DNA of 64,000 bases from Brachypodius melanocephalos (lineage: Eukaryota > Chordata > Aves > Passeriformes > Pycnonotidae). Both the position numbers and the translations under genes were made by a program. The stretch is taken from positions 3,142,602-3,206,601 of the forward strand of contig VZSR01001685.1 in assembly GCA_013398615.1 (NCBI GenBank), written 5' to 3'. The notes beneath the pieces are model-generated. The model was given only the letters and a program-made list of their open reading frames with translations, had not been told where the DNA came from and did not search any database. This document shows positions 1 through 13,800 of the stretch, piece after piece; within the stretch, counting starts at the first letter, position 1; each line of letters opens with the position of its first letter.

Positions 1-1323
1 TGAGTTGAATGTTACAAGCCTCCAGCTTCTTGACTCAGCAAGTTAGAACCTGTGATGTGATATTATATCAGAACACAGGATAAGACTCAACGCATTAGAG
101 ACATATGACATGCTGTCCAGGGAAGGATCACCTCATAAATATATTTTCAGACATTTTCATATGTCCCTTCAACCCAGGGAAGAAAATCAGGACCAAGGAA
201 CTCTTAAGTGATTACTTCATAACAAGGTGAAATTGGAAGCATAATTATGTATTCCTTACTACCTCTCCTATCCAACTATTAAGGTTGCATTTTTAGTGGC
301 ACATAATTAATCACTTGTGATTTATCTTCATTCTCTTAGGACACTTGTATCATCTTGTCTCTGCACTTTTGAGGTTCCCTGCAACAGTCCTGATATAAAT
401 GTTTCTGACAACTAATGCTTCATTAGGAACGATTGCTCACACCTACATCCTTGTACTAGAGTCATTGAATAGGTCAATCTACAAAAAAGCCCTAACAGTC
501 TAGTTAGAGGATAGTTATATGTTCATCTTACATAGGTAAAGTATTTCGTTAACTCTTCATTGTTGTCATCTATTAATTTCAGAAATATCAGTGGTATGCC
601 ATCAAAACTGCTTTAAATATTGCTCTCCATACAGATCAGACCTGAAACACCTGAAGGTGAAGAACAGTCTGGCCCTTTTCCATGTATTTACTCTTTTTTA
701 TGCCTGTTATTCAGCTACTTTCTTCAATCAATGTGGAAAGCAGGTTGAAGGTGCCTCATGCTCATAGTCAGAAGAACTTGGAAAGCCATCTTGTGTATAG
801 CCCTTTTTAGGAAAGTTCCCTAAAGATCCTACTGCTGCAAAGGCATGGAATCTGACCTGCACTACCAACCCCACCCTCATGCTGGTGAATTCTGCTGCTG
901 CTCCTGCACATCTGCTTGGAAATGTTAATAGGATAAATGACAAATGTATATTTTATTTCACATCTTCAACCACTAGTGGCAACTGAAGTTAGGAAGACTG
1001 ATAAGATTTCATCACAGAAAAGAAATATAATATTAAAAGAAAACTTGGGAATGAGAGCCCCAGTAAGGTTTTCTTTCCAGGAAGGACTCCATCCCTGTGA
1101 TAAAACAGCACTTTGAAGGCCAGAAGAAGATGGCACTTTTTTCAGCACATTAATGAGAAACATGAACCCCAGAATGTCCAGCAAAGCAGAGACAAAGCCT
1201 TTATGGCAAACACCCTGCATCTGTAGAGTTATGCAGTTAAAATGATGATTCTGGTTTTGGTATTTATTTTGTAGTTTCTAAGAGCACTTTGTGTAGTTTG
1301 ATGCTCTCCAAAAATAAATTTGC
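1..1323. other. AT-rich intergenic DNA, no gene seen
   Basis: I see no repeat family, exon-like open frame or RNA gene here. The two short minus-strand open frames (728-943 and 966-1220) show no recognisable domain and have lengths expected by chance. Confidence 0.6.
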
Positions 1324-1335
1324 TTGAGAATACTT

Positions 1336-1462
1336 CAAAGAAAAGAAAAGAAAAAAAAATTTAAAAAATCACAAAAAAACCTCAAACAAGAGAAACCCCA
1401 CAAAACAAACAAGCAAACCCAACCAAGCAACCAAACAACAACAACAAAAAGAAGAAGGAAAA
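1336..1462 (+). repeat. A-rich low-complexity tract with CAAA/CCAA units
   Basis: The plus strand is almost entirely A, broken by single G and C bases. It starts with GAAAA units and shifts into CAAA, CCAA and CAACAA units. The lysine-rich open frame across it is a by-product of the composition. Similar tracts recur at 11961-12048, 47405-47460, 54512-54547, 57658-57727 and 62925-62996, and in complement at 29191-29327. Confidence 0.8.
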
Positions 1463-3106
1463 AGCACATATATCATTTAATATGCTTTCTAAACAGTCAA
1501 CACAGGAAGACTGACAGAATTCATATCTCCATATTTATCCCTGCAGAAGGGCTGACATCTGTCAATCCACATAATGGTGACTTTCCAGTGTTTTGTATCA
1601 CTTATTGCCCTGTTTCTTTTATTTGTTTTTTCTTTTCCCTTCACTGGACTTTCATATGATTCTACTAACCCAGAAGACAACTGCGCCACTAAATGGAACA
1701 AATTTAATTTTCCAGATGATTCAATTGTGCAAAAGTCCAGCAAGAATATAGATGAAGCTGAAGTCCAAGACCTCTTTTATCCTTGACCAAATTTTGCTCA
1801 AGAGGTTTCATCTTTTATATTAATACACAAGAGCCACTGCTATTTTTTGAAGTTTCTTTTATAAATCAACATGGGGATGATTGATTTTTCATTAGTTATA
1901 TCTCGCCTAGGCAAGTAAAATTTATTTTATTTCATTATAAGAAGTAACTATGGGAGTTCTGCCTGATAATAAGCTTCACAACAAAATAAAGTTTGCAGTA
2001 TGTTGTTGCTAGAGTCTACTTCATTTTTTAAAACTGCCTTTTTTAGTGTTCGTCCAAAGTATTCTGCTATTCTATGTTGAATTGAGTAACAATATCTGAT
2101 CTAGTGCATTTTCTCACCTTTTTTTTCTTCAGGAAAATTGGAAATTCTGCAGAAAAAAAAAAAAAAAAAAAGAAAATTCTTAATCTAAAACAACCTCTCC
2201 AGGCAAGCCATATGGGAAAAAGAAAAATCACAATATGCCTCAATAGTTTAAACAGAAATTATTTTCATTAGTATCACTTCTGGCAACCTACAATAAACAC
2301 AATTTATAATTATGTACATGTATTTATTTTTCTCTGCTAAACAAGAGGCAGCACTTCTACAAAGGTTTACTGCCATTTTCGTCAAAAGGATAAAGTGATT
2401 TGAGTGACAATGTTTGTATTGATTTCCTCTTTCAATACTACTCCAAAGGCTCTTACCATCAAGAATAGCTTCTCTGTGGCTTTATTTATTTATTTCTCCA
2501 TTTATTTATATATTTTACTATGTGTTCACCGCAGGATGCTAGAATAAAAGTTACATTTTGTGTCTTGGAAAATTAACATTAGCTGAGTGGCAAAGTACAT
2601 ACAGTAACTATACAGAAAAACTCTTGTGCATCCCTACACCATGAACACACAAAACTGGCATGTTTTCTGCCAACTAGTACAATTTTTCACTTTTGTAATT
2701 CTCCTAATTACATTTTCACAAGTCGCTAAAAGCTGGAGAAACTATTAAGATAGATATGTAACCAAAATTTTAGTATTAAATGGAGGATAAAACATTAGTT
2801 TTGTCAGTGGATAAGCAATATGGCACACCATATTCTACTGCTTCATATTTTCTTCAAGTAATTCGTCTTCAAGTAATTTTGGTTAGTTAGGGAATGACCA
2901 TTTGAATCTGTTTGAAAAATGCTCAGAATGCAGAAACTTATGTGTGAAAGTAATTTGGTAATTAACTTCACTTTACATTTTGTATACAAAGCCTTTGATT
3001 TTTATTACTATGACTCTAAAGATTTTGTGTTTTCTTTTTTGTTTTGTTTTTCCCTACAACCTCTCTTTGGAAATGGTAGACTGTTCATTGCTCTATTGGG
3101 TTTATA
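1463..3106. other. AT-rich intergenic DNA with one poly(A) run
   Basis: This is unique-looking AT-rich sequence. It contains a run of 19 A at 2153-2171 and a short TTTATTTA-rich patch near 2480-2515. I recognise no gene or transposon. Confidence 0.6.
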
Positions 3107-3893
3107 TGTCAAGGTGGTGGTAGCAGAGATGGTGTCTGTGACAGACACCAAAGCCAAAGAGGAAGGAAGAGGTGCTCCAGGTCCCTGCAGCCCCTGCAGG
3201 AGACCATGGTAAGGCAGGCTTTGCAGCCCATGGTGAAACAATTTGGAGCAGATTTCCATCTGCATCCTGTGGAGAACCCCACACTAGAGCAAATGGATAT
3301 GTCTTGAAGGAAGCTGTGGCCCACAGAGAAGTGCTCATGCAGGAACAGATTTTCTGGCAGGAGCTGTGCCTAATGGGAAACCCACACTAGAGAAGTCTCT
3401 TTCTGAAGGGCTTTCATCAGGGGAGATGACACATTCTGGAGTGGTTTGTGAAGGACTGTACATTGTGGGTGGGACCCCACACCAGAGGAAGGAAACAGTA
3501 AGAGAAAGAATGAATAGCAATGAGGAACCCCTATGGACTCATCACAACCCCTATTCCCATCCCTCTGCATCATTCAGGGAGTGGATGGAGTAAAGCAGTT
3601 AAGAACATTGAGTCTGGGAAGAAGGCTAGGTGGGAGAGGTCTACTTTTTAGGGGGGTTGTCATTTGTTTGTTTCTCACAATTCTATTTTGTTGTTATTTT
3701 AATACTAATTAAGTTAATATTCCCTAAGTTGAGTCTGTTTTGCCATGGTGGTAATTGGCAAGTAAGTGATATTTTTGTCTTTATCCTGACATTTAAATTT
3801 GCCATCTTATTTTTTCCCCTATCCTGTTGATGAGGAGGAGTGAGAGAACAACTAGGTGAACATCTGGAAGCCAGCCAAGGTCAACCCACCACA
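3107..3893 (-). mobile_element. Endogenous retrovirus LTR, solo-type, minus strand
   Basis: The right end (plus strand ...GGTCAACCCACCACA, ending at 3893) is the complement of the TGTGG...TTGACC start typical of an abundant avian LTR superfamily. Reading leftward come the known landmarks: GTTGAGTCTGTTTTGCC and GGTAATTGGCAAG near 3725-3765, an AATTAAGTTAATATT stretch, then a block with repeated 'accCACACTAGAG' phrases (3280-3480) like the 'CCACGCTGGAG' repeats of the consensus. The left end begins TGTC at 3107. No gag, pol or env frame lies on either side, so it is most likely a solo LTR. I found no clear target-site duplication. The family name is not assigned; homology was judged from memory. 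Confidence 0.75.
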
Positions 3894-4499
3894 ATTCCTT
3901 GCCTTAATTTTCGTTTTCACATTTACAGAATGATTTATTTGCTTTACCTTCACATGACTATTAGAGGTTAACTTATTCTGTAGTGGCAATAGGATGGACA
4001 AATCATGTTTGATATTATCTTGGATATTAAATTGGCTCAAAATTTGTCATGATTTTTTTCAGTTTTTAGACTAATTTCATATCCATGACCTCTGGTTGCC
4101 ATCTGTTCTAAGGAGCTAACTGCTCTCCTCTGCCCCCATATAATTATTTCTCATCTACAATTTACAATACTCTCTGTGGCATCAAAATCCCTCTTTGCTG
4201 GGTTACATGGTAACATCATTGACTAGAAAATTTGGAAAGTAAAATATATTTAAACAATAGTGTACTTCTGAAGGCAGAGTTACTGGTGAAGAAAAACTAA
4301 CCAACATTTAGAAGTCTAACCTGACCTAACCAGTCCTAACCAAGTAAGAATTTTCTACTAAAGTAGAAATTCTGAACTTTTCCTCTAGCCACATAAACAA
4401 ATGTCAAATTTTCAGGGACTTGAGTTGAAGTATCCCCTATCGCCTCTCTAATTTACATCAGTCAGCTCCAGGTACAGACCCAAAAAGGTGAATTCTGTT
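3894..4499. other. Intergenic DNA, nothing recognised
   Basis: AT-rich sequence with no recognisable repeat or coding signal. Confidence 0.6.
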
Positions 4500-6290
4500 T
4501 TTCATGCAGTAGTATCTATGAGAAAATGTGCCTCAGGCTCTCAAAAAAACAAAAGTTGGTAAGAGCAGTGTGCCTTATATAACATCCCTTCCCTGACAAG
4601 CAGGTCAAATGTACAAGAGGCACTGAGTCAGGCAAGACACACACAATGTCAAGCACATTTCCAGGAGCTAAGCACCCCTTCACATCCCAAAGAGGGGTTC
4701 CTACAGCCACCTTGGTGGTTCCCACAGCATAGAGGAAGAAGGTTTGCAGTATAATGTAGCACATAAAACATGGTGAGGAAAGAGGTGGTATATAAGAATG
4801 GAGAGATGGAACCAGCAGGACTGTCATCCATCCCAGGGCATCAGATGACACATTCCATTTCATCTCCTCACAGCTCTGCTTTCAGGACCTGTGAGCTCAC
4901 AGTAACACAGGCACATGAAGGATTGAGGGCATTTGGAAAGCTTGGAACACTGCCATAATGTGGCACGTGTATCCCCAAAAATAAGAGGAATGGCCAGCAA
5001 TGCTCAGCCATGTGTTTGCTATGCATTTGTACTTTCTGCAGGGCTTATCAGCCTATAACTTACACAAGAGAGGAAACAGTAAGAGCATCCTATCTTTTGG
5101 GATGGCTGTCAGCCATGAGACGAAAGACATGACTGTTCTGAAGTTCACTTTCACACACAGCAAATTGTTCATACCAGCTGTTGGGGGTTTCTTCACAACC
5201 ATGCTGCAAAATCCTGCTGTGTAAACACAGCCACCACACATGCGTACACATTATGGCACTCTAATGGGAGGCTTACGTTCAATAGTGATGGTGGCCACAA
5301 AAAAAGGAGCAGGCACAGGTGCACACCGCTATCAGCTCCAAAAACTTCTCTTCCTAAAGCTGAGGTAGGAAACCACCTGGTAATGAAGCTGGGAAAACTT
5401 TTTATGAGTTTACCCCACACCTCTACACCACAGAGAGATAATGCCTACCAGACCAAATGGCTGCTGCTCCTGTTCTAATAGTAGCAGCCCATGAAGGAAG
5501 TACTCTCATTTTCTGAAAGGATCAATGAAGAAGCCTGAAAACAGGTTAATTTGGTGAGACAAAGCAGCAGAATGGACAGCCTCAGTCTCTACCAAGCAGA
5601 TCCTTGAGTTCTCCTTGATGTGTGCAACTGCCAAGCCACTGGAAGGATTGAAGGAACATTGGCAGTGAGGCTTCATAGCCTGGTAGGGGCAAATACTGTC
5701 TTCAGGGCATATACAGCATCCTCGAGATGTATCTTTCAGTTGCCAAAGGGCCACATGAGACAGCTGCACCTGCCTTTCTAAGGCAGCAGTAGAGTGTGTC
5801 ATGGCGCTGTCAGCCCCGCCTTTCTCTCCCCGGCCTCAGTTTGTCCCCAAGAATGTGCCCAATGCTCAGGTCTGGGGCTGCACTGGTGCTTCCCCTGCCC
5901 TGCTCCTGGTTGGGACTGCAGGACAGCCTGGGCTGCCAGACCCTGCCATCCGTCCTCCTGGGCACTGTTGGGCCCCATGGAGATCTGAAAGGGCATTGTA
6001 AAAGAAGGAGTTAACTTCAAAGTGTTACAAATTACAGGGCAGAGCTACTGCCATGATAACTGAAGACCGAAAAGGTGCCTGTTCCAGCTGGCAGCACTAA
6101 AAACAGCACCAGATGGACCCTCCACCCAGATTTGCCCTCTCTCTCTAGGCATGGCCATGTCACAGATGTGGGAATCTGGGCTGCTGAGCAGCAGCAGAGA
6201 AGATCCAACGAGCCCAGGACATACCTCTGTGGGCACTGTGAATATGTAATAAAATTTGACATTACTATTCTCATGTATTTTTAGCAAGTC
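4500..6290. other. GC-elevated block of unknown nature
   Basis: Base composition is visibly richer in G and C than the surroundings, especially 5795-5990, where several CpG sites and a CCCCGCC box (5814-5820) occur. On the minus strand an ATG at 5800-5802 sits in a good Kozak-like context (GCC before, A after) and opens a 98-codon frame to 5506. That product is cysteine-containing but matches no family I know. Smaller minus-strand frames at 5053-5241 and 4516-4863 share its frame but are not connected to it. It could be an old ERV interior, a non-coding RNA locus or a promoter-like patch. I cannot decide between these. Confidence 0.4.
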
Positions 6291-6889
6291 CCTTGACACA
6301 CATTATCAAATACCTCTGGGCACATTCAGCTCTATTCTTCTCCATTAGTATGGATGTTCAACATGCAGCAGAATGTTCTTTCTGGAGAAAGTGACCTTAC
6401 TAAGCTTCCTGTGCCCTGTCCACTCATACCAGACTGAAGAGTGTGAATTAAATAGGAATTTGCAATAGTCTCCAGTGGCATAACTACAACAGGTAATTAA
6501 TGAACTAGGAAGGAGGAGCAAAGAGATGCCTGTTACAGAGATCCACATCTTGAGAAGGGTCTTAAAGCACTGGAGAGATTTTAAAATAGAAATAAAACCA
6601 TAGAATCATAGAATATGCTGGGTTGGAAGAGATGCATCAGGATCCAAGACTCCAACCTATGGCACTCCCAGGACACCCCAAGAGTCACACCATGTGCCTG
6701 ACAACATTGTCCAAACACTTCTTGAACTCTCTCAGGCTTGGTGCTGTAACCACTTCCTTGGGGAGCCTGTTCTAGGGCTCAACCACCTTCTGGATGAAAA
6801 ATCTTTTCCTGATATCCAACCTAAACCTCCTCTAATTCAGCTTCGTGCTGTCTCTTTGAGTCCTGTAATTGGTTATAAGAGTGAAGAGA

Positions 6890-7123
6890 TCAGTGTCTGC
6901 CCCTCCTCTTCCCTCTTTTGAGGGTGTTAAAGACTATGATGAAGTCTTCCCTCAGTTTCTCCTTCTTCAGACTGAACAGACCAAGTGACTTCAACCCTCC
7001 CTTACCTGGCTGGTGATGCTGTCCCTGATTCCCCCCCGGACAGGGTTGGCCCTCCTGGCTGCCAAGGCACTGCTGGCTCATGCTCAGCTTGCCATCAATC
7101 AGGACCCCCAGGTCCCTTTCCAC
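6890..7123 (-). pseudogene. CR1 ORF2 C-terminal fragment with deletion
   Basis: The minus-strand frame begins with ERDLGVLIDGKLSMSQQC, the well-conserved stretch downstream of the CR1 RT core. It then jumps across the internal deletion near 6997 into what is normally the far C-terminal part of the element. It belongs to the same CR1 copy as the RT fragment at 7551-7700. Confidence 0.85.
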
Positions 7124-7550
7124 AGTGCTGATCTCCAGCCTCTTGTTCCCTAGTCTATACCCACAACCAGGGTTGGCTCGGCCCAGTTACAGAATTGGGC
7201 ACTTGCCCTTGTAAAACTTTGCATGGTTGGTGACTGCCCATCTCTCTTTATTTGTCTGGCTCTGTCTGCAGGGCCTCTCTGCCCACAAGGGAATCAACAA
7301 CACCTCCCAATCCGGTGTGGTCAGCATTGCTTTGAGTCTCACATCAAGATGTTTAATGAAGTTGTTAAAGAGAGCTGGGCTGGGGGTGGAGCCCTGCAGA
7401 GCCCAGCTAGTGACAGGTCAGCAGTCTGGTGTTCCCCTATTGACTGTAACCCTTTGTGCCTGAACATGAGCCAGTTGTTCACACATCACTTAACACGGTT
7501 ATCCAGCTGTGTTAAGGACACAGATGTGTGCTAGACATTTTGCCTTGAAG

Positions 7551-7700
7551 GATCCTGTGAGAGACAGTATCAAAGGCTTTGCAGAAGTCCAAGAAGATTC
7601 CATCTACTGGCTTTTCTAGATTAACTAGATGAGTTACCCTGTTGTAGAAGGAAACCAAGTTTGACAAGCAGGATTTTCCACTCATGAACCCATGCTGGCC
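7551..7700 (-). pseudogene. CR1 ORF2 reverse-transcriptase fragment
   Basis: The minus-strand translation gives the CR1 RT signature: QHGFMSGKSC, then LVSFYN, then FLDFCKAFDTVSH. In the last motif, the first Asp is the first catalytic aspartate of palm motif A in LINE reverse transcriptases. No downstream YxDD motif C is present in frame, and the frame leaves CR1 homology near 7551. The longer open frame 7512-7820 includes non-CR1 sequence at its start. This is a non-functional relic. Confidence 0.9.
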
Positions 7701-7829
7701 CCAAAATAAAAATTCCTGTAGTTGAAAAACACATATACAAATTCGCAGAAAAATCCTTAATGTTTTTAACTTGAGAGAACTTGAAAAAGTAATTTGATCA
7801 TACCCTTTAAGTATTTGCATAGCTGTACT

Positions 7830-10800
7830 TATATCTTAGGTGTACTAGAATGCCTTTGTAGGTGTTTTCATGCTAAAAGGAGAAAGGAGAAAAGGAGTAA
7901 AGGAGAAAGTTGTGTCACTATTCGCTAGACAGTTGGCTGGATGTGTTAACTTTAATTATATTAGGAAATTACATTTCAGAGCAGTAGGAACTCTGTGTGT
8001 GTATGCTTAGTGAAGGTGATGCTCTGGCACTTGATTGACAGGATCAAGCTTTTGAAAAGGACATTGAAAATGACCCTCCATGTGTAGCAGCCTGAATTAA
8101 CTGCTGGGCATCCCATAAGAAGACTGCTAGTACCATATCAGCACAGGAACTTCTTTTGAAGGTGAGAACCCCTTTTCCACACTGCAGAAGTAGAGGAGGG
8201 AAATTGCAACTTGGATGAGGATCACGTTTGTCTGCTTTTGTGATTATGACAGTGGCTGATTCAGAGAAACAAACCAAACCAAGATGATAGCCAGAGTTCC
8301 AAAGGCATAATGGAATTTTTAGTGCACAACAAAAAAAGAAGTTCTGTGGGTCCCAGCTCAGGAAGAGGTCAGTTGCCATTTGGTCTGAAGAGGACATAGA
8401 CAAAAAAAAAATGAGTAACTGGATTATGATGAAAACCTAAAATTTGTATTTGAGGCAAGAAAACTATCAGTTTTTCAGATCATGAAGAAAATTTAGTTCA
8501 TCCCAAGTCTAGTAAAACTGGAAACAATTAACATTACTTTTGAATTTATTATAATTTAAAATTACTTTTTTAATGGAGAATGTTGTCAATATTTGTATTT
8601 AAACATCTCACTGTAGCTTTCAGGAAATAATGTGTAATTTTAAAATGTTTGGAATAATTTTCAATCTCTTCCCAATTGACTGAAGTACTTCTTAAGCAAA
8701 TGTTTGCATATGTAATTAGAAAACTGCATGTGTGAATATGTGCAGCAATTATATCTGCAGCACTGTATATTTTTGGACATTTATACTATTGAAATTAGTT
8801 GCCTCAAATATTTACAGTTATTATTTCGTGTCAAAACGTTATCAGAGACACTTCAGTTATACCAGAAATCTATGCTGTCTATGTTATTAATTCATACACA
8901 TATAGTATGACCTTTCCTTTTTTTTTATGCACCTGCTTTTACTTAATTTTACTCTAAAGTTAGGGTAATTAAAAATTTCACAATATTTCTTTTTATAACA
9001 GATTTTTTGCATGTGTGTGGGATGATGAAGAAAAACTTCATTGCTTTGAATGGCATATGTTTTATTTCTGTTTCAAAAAATACTTACTCTCATGTTCAAA
9101 GACTAATGTGAATTCCAGGAATGTTTTAGCTTCAATGTATGCACAACTGTCTTCCATGTCATGACTAATTATCATGTTAATAGAAAAGTACGTTATATAT
9201 AACGTGATCAACATTTATGGATTTCTCAATCTAACAAAAAAAATCTTTTATTTTCTAAAATTCTGTGAAATTCTTTTGTGTTTCTCAATGAATTATTTCA
9301 ACTTTGAAATATATTGTTTTGGAAGAATAGGCTTGGGTGTAATGTTAAGTAAGACATTTTAGAGTTTTTTGAATTTATGTATCTAATGAGCTGAAAGGTT
9401 TCTTTGATGAAGTAATGATTTCTGATCCCATATTCATTAAAAATAAAATAGGAGAGCTCTTCACGCTGAACTGTTTTTTGTTTTACTGGCTGAAGTACCT
9501 TTGGTTGTTGAAGGGGGCTCATGGGGTGAATTTTCTGTTTGCTCTTTGACCACTCAAGCTTCAAACTCAATTGCTAAAATTTATAACAGATCCCAAATCA
9601 ACAACAAATGTTACACTTTCCACTAACCCTGATTGTGAGCACAAATACTTTTAAAGTTTTATTTTTAATATGCCATTTATTGACTTAACCAGTTATTAGC
9701 TTTTCTCTAGTAATAAGAAAGTGGTTCCAAAATCTGTATTTTGATAATGTGTTTCTTAGCCAAATATGGCTATAACTGAGAATTAAGACAAAACTCAGCA
9801 TTGCTTAGGTGGTGACTCAATCTGAGTGAAATATTAAAGGAGCAGAAGGTCAATGTCTCTTCACTTTGATAAGTGCTTTGATATAAAGCTCAGACAAAAA
9901 TATGTGTGGATGTATTTGTGCTTTCAAAGCACAAATGAATTGAACAGAAAGAAAAAAGGAAATTTTCTTCCCAAGGCAAAAAGGGCTATCTGTACATCTG
10001 CAGTTTGAGATTAAAGGTAGTACGGGGACAATAGTGCTTTCATTGGTGGTGCTCTTCCCCCATTATAGCTTGGCCCCACAATGATTCATTTATCAGGAAT
10101 GTATTATGGGAGACAGTTTAAAAATATCCAAGTGATAGATATTCTTTTCCTGTTGTGTTTAGAATAAATGGCTTACTGTAACACTGGAATTGCAGAAGAA
10201 TTTAGTTCAGAACTTCTGGGAAAATGAACTTAATAAGCCCTTAAAACATCCATCTATTTCTAAGTCTTTTCAATGCTTTTCTTAAAAGAGTAAGCCTGTT
10301 TCAAATATCAATGTCCATATTTTTCTAACATTTTTGAGGTGTGAGTGACAAATGCACATTTTCCTCACTGCTGGTCCATTTTCCAGACCTTTGTATGTAT
10401 TAGAATTCTCATTTCTGGAATAGGAAGTCTATAGTTTTATCTGCTGAACACAAGTATTTGCAGTCTGAGTCTCATTAATTATACATCCTGGTAAAAAAAA
10501 TTAGTTTTACAAATGACTTGTGATTAATTGATGGGTAAATGATCCTGCATATACTTTCCTTCTGGAAAATGAATGATAGGAAATGCTTCTCTGAAAGAGA
10601 AAGGCACGAGAGTTCACATTCTCCTCAAGCAATTTAATGGCTCTAATCATGCTGACTTTCTGTCAATGCAACCTAGGGAATTTGCTAGATACAACAACAA
10701 AGGTCAGGTAAAATTAAAGATGCGTAAGAGCTAAGATGTCAATTTCTTGCCTGTTTCCACCAACACACAGTCACATCAGCAGCAAAAAAAAGACGAATGG

Positions 10801-13800
10801 CATAGTTTCTGTGTGCTTTGTTAGCATGGTTCTCCCTACCAGGTAAGTTCATTTAAGGTGGAGGTTTTCTAAAGTGTCATATCCTCATAACATTTCCTTT
10901 TTGGTCACTATTGATTCCATAATTTGCTGGGCAAATACAAGAATCATTCTTGCCACACAGTCATCATGTTACCAGCTTCACAGGAAAATGGAAACATAGG
11001 ACATGCATCCATCATGAATGAAAAATAGAAAATACAGTATGCAGGTGTGAGGCCATGCACAGTGTTATTCCTGTATGGATTTCTCAGTGTACATCCATGC
11101 AAATGATTTCTTTATTCATTTCATAGGCTTATGGTCTCACAGAAATAAGATTTTGACAGAACTGCGGTACAGCTCATAAAAATTTCAATTTCCTACTCAG
11201 CAGCCTGTTGCACACATCATAGGTCTTTTCACTACTGACTTTAAACATAATTATTTAGGGGTTTAGAAAGACATATTATCCCTAATATATTAGGGAAAGT
11301 GAATGACATATGAATGGAAAGGGTTCTGAATCTACAAAACAACCATATTCATATTTTCCAAATAGCCAGAACAGACTACTTTAGTCCACAAAAACTTCTG
11401 CATCTGTTCCAAATAACATTCAGTGATACCTTCTAAAGATGAAACTATGAGGATTTTTCTCCAGTGTTATCACACAAATCAGACACTTAATCCCATTTGT
11501 TTATATAGTCAGGCAATAATAATATAATAGTCAGGCAATAACCACCTTCCTTGATCTCTGACTGGAATCGTCTGTACAAATTAATTAAGCAGCTTCTCTG
11601 CTTCTGCTTCTGGGCATTTTTGGACTGTCAGATGATACTGAGCTAGAAAGAGTCAAAACATTCCATGGCTCCTGACCTGGGATCCAAGGTTTTATTATGT
11701 GGCCTTGAGATATCGTGCCATAGTTAGAAATGGTTGATAGAAGAAGTCCTAAGGGTTATGATACAGTCACAATTTCCCAAGAGCTAGTTTGAATAAAGTT
11801 CTTTATATTTCTTTATAGAAACACAGACTGAAGAATATTCAGGGGAAAAATAATTTGCATTATCTTAAAATTCTTATCGCTATATCATTGCCTAAAGTAT
11901 CTAAAGAGTTCACACTTATCGACCTTTATAAAAGAAGTTATTCTAGTGTTGCTAATTTCAAAACTAAAAAAACAAAAACAAACCAAAATAGAACAAAAAG
12001 AAAACCAAACAAAAAAACCCACAAACACAAAAAACAAAACCCCAAAACTGCTCTGTATTTATTAGAGTTCCCATGAAATATAAAAGTATTCTCAACTATT
12101 TGATCCCATAGAAGTAAAAAAGGGAACAAAAGGCTTTGAACATAGCTGTGTGTTCACCCATTTAGGCCTCCCAGATAAATATATTATGGCACTCTTGTGA
12201 GTGAATACAAGGTGAAGCATTCAGCACTATGAGACTATTTGAATAACCTGCATTGTAGGAACTCACTGTATTGAAATTAATTTTATAAATTTCATACATT
12301 TTAATACACTAACTGAAACCTTTACCTATTGTAAGCAATGAATTTCTTTATTTTCTATGACTTATCATATAATTTTTTGCCAGCACTATGTTAGAGGACT
12401 TCTAGAAAAGAAGTTTCTTAAGTGTTATATAAATAAATATTTCCAGCCTCTACCATGTATCTTTTTTTAAATATGAATGTGTATTTTCTCCTTAAACTTA
12501 AAAAACCTCAAACAACTGCATCATTTAAACTATTAAATGTCAGTTCAACACAGTCTTTTGTCTGCACTGTAGCATGTCAATCAAAACCATAATTTCCCAG
12601 CTACATTTCTGCCTAAGAGCTGAAAACATAATGATCAGATAATGATATTTACAATCAGTGAAGGAGTGAGTTCTAAATAGACCTTTACTGTAAAACTCAA
12701 GAGAAAGGAAAGGTGCTACTCCTTCTTCTTCCCCTTTTCTGTCCCCATTCATCCAGAGTTTAGAGAAGGGTTTTTCCTGCCTATTCTTTGCCAGCTGGTG
12801 AAGAGGCTGACAACTAACTCTTCTTACAATCTGCAGCCTTATCAAAGAGTGGATATTATTTGAGTGTTACTCTTATCATCTTCTTCAAAGAAAAAGACAA
12901 CATTCAACTGTATTTCTAAGAAGGTATTTTGGCTTTGGAGATATGCTTTTCCTTTTCTTTTCCTTCCTAATGAGTGGAACCAAATCTAGACCAGATGGAA
13001 TTTAACTTTCGTCATGCTCTGTGAAGCTATCATTTGCATAAGAAAGAATAAAAATAATAATTCCATATCATCTTTGATACTATTCACTTACTTTTCTGTG
13101 GCATTGATATTTTGGAGAAAAGTATAAAACTATCTGTTTCCAGAGATAACAGCATGCCAGAAAATATGTATGGAATGTTTGTCTAAAAGAAGAAGACAAA
13201 TTCTGCAACTTCAACTATTCTTCTCTTAATTTCACTTCTACAATATTCCATTAGCTTGTCACAGCATGAGTGATTCTTGAATCTTTTAATAGTTGGAATT
13301 AAATAGAAAACTAGAGGTGTGGTCACACTGCCTTAAATGTTGCAGCAAACTGTGCTGTTCTTTTAAAAGAAACTCAAATATTTGAGAATGTATCCAAGCA
13401 GAACAGAGGTAAGATACAGAAATGTACTTAGGAAAAGCTAGAAAGAAGGGTATGAACATGTTTATCTTAACCTTATATCAATCTTCAAGATCAAATATAT
13501 TTCTTGTTTGTATCTTATATTGCTAGTAGAAAATAGACAAACATAAGTAGAGTGTCTGTATATGTATTTGAGTTAAAAATGCTTATTATTCTATTGACAA
13601 GTAGATTCATTTTACCCTGGAATTCCTGGGACAGTAATAAAAGTATCCAAGATATCAGCAGGTCTCCTTCTGAGAGAAAATAGCATCTTTTCAGGCTCCA
13701 TTAGTGTGACATTTTAAAACTCATTATGTTCAGTAGGATTCTGAATGAGAACATGTGTTTTTAACATATGAGGTTCAATATCTGGCAAAGATAATATATA

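Larger units (their letters stand above)
6599..7705 (-). mobile_element. CR1 LINE, 5'-truncated, minus strand
   Basis: The left end reads CATAGAATCATAGAAT, the complement of the ATTCTATG-type 3' tail of avian CR1. It is followed by the characteristic 3' region (ATGCTGGGTTGGAAGAG, ACACCATGTGCCTGACA, TTGGTGCTGTAACCACTTCC, CAACCTAAACCTCC). Homology continues through the end of ORF2 into the reverse-transcriptase domain and fades just after CATGAACCCATGCTGGCC near 7695. Compared with the usual CR1 order, a segment is missing near 6997, where the ACCAAGTGACTTCAACC part joins directly to CTTACCTGGCTGGTGATG. The copy is therefore truncated, internally deleted and dead. Confidence 0.95.

Noticed and set aside
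8044..8403. 119-codon minus-strand open frame
   Set aside because: No recognisable motif, no neighbouring repeat or exon signal, and length compatible with chance.
9190..9205. 16-bp perfect palindrome ACGTTATATATAACGT
   Set aside because: A/T-rich palindromes of this size arise often by chance in such DNA, and nothing around it suggests a binding site or element end.
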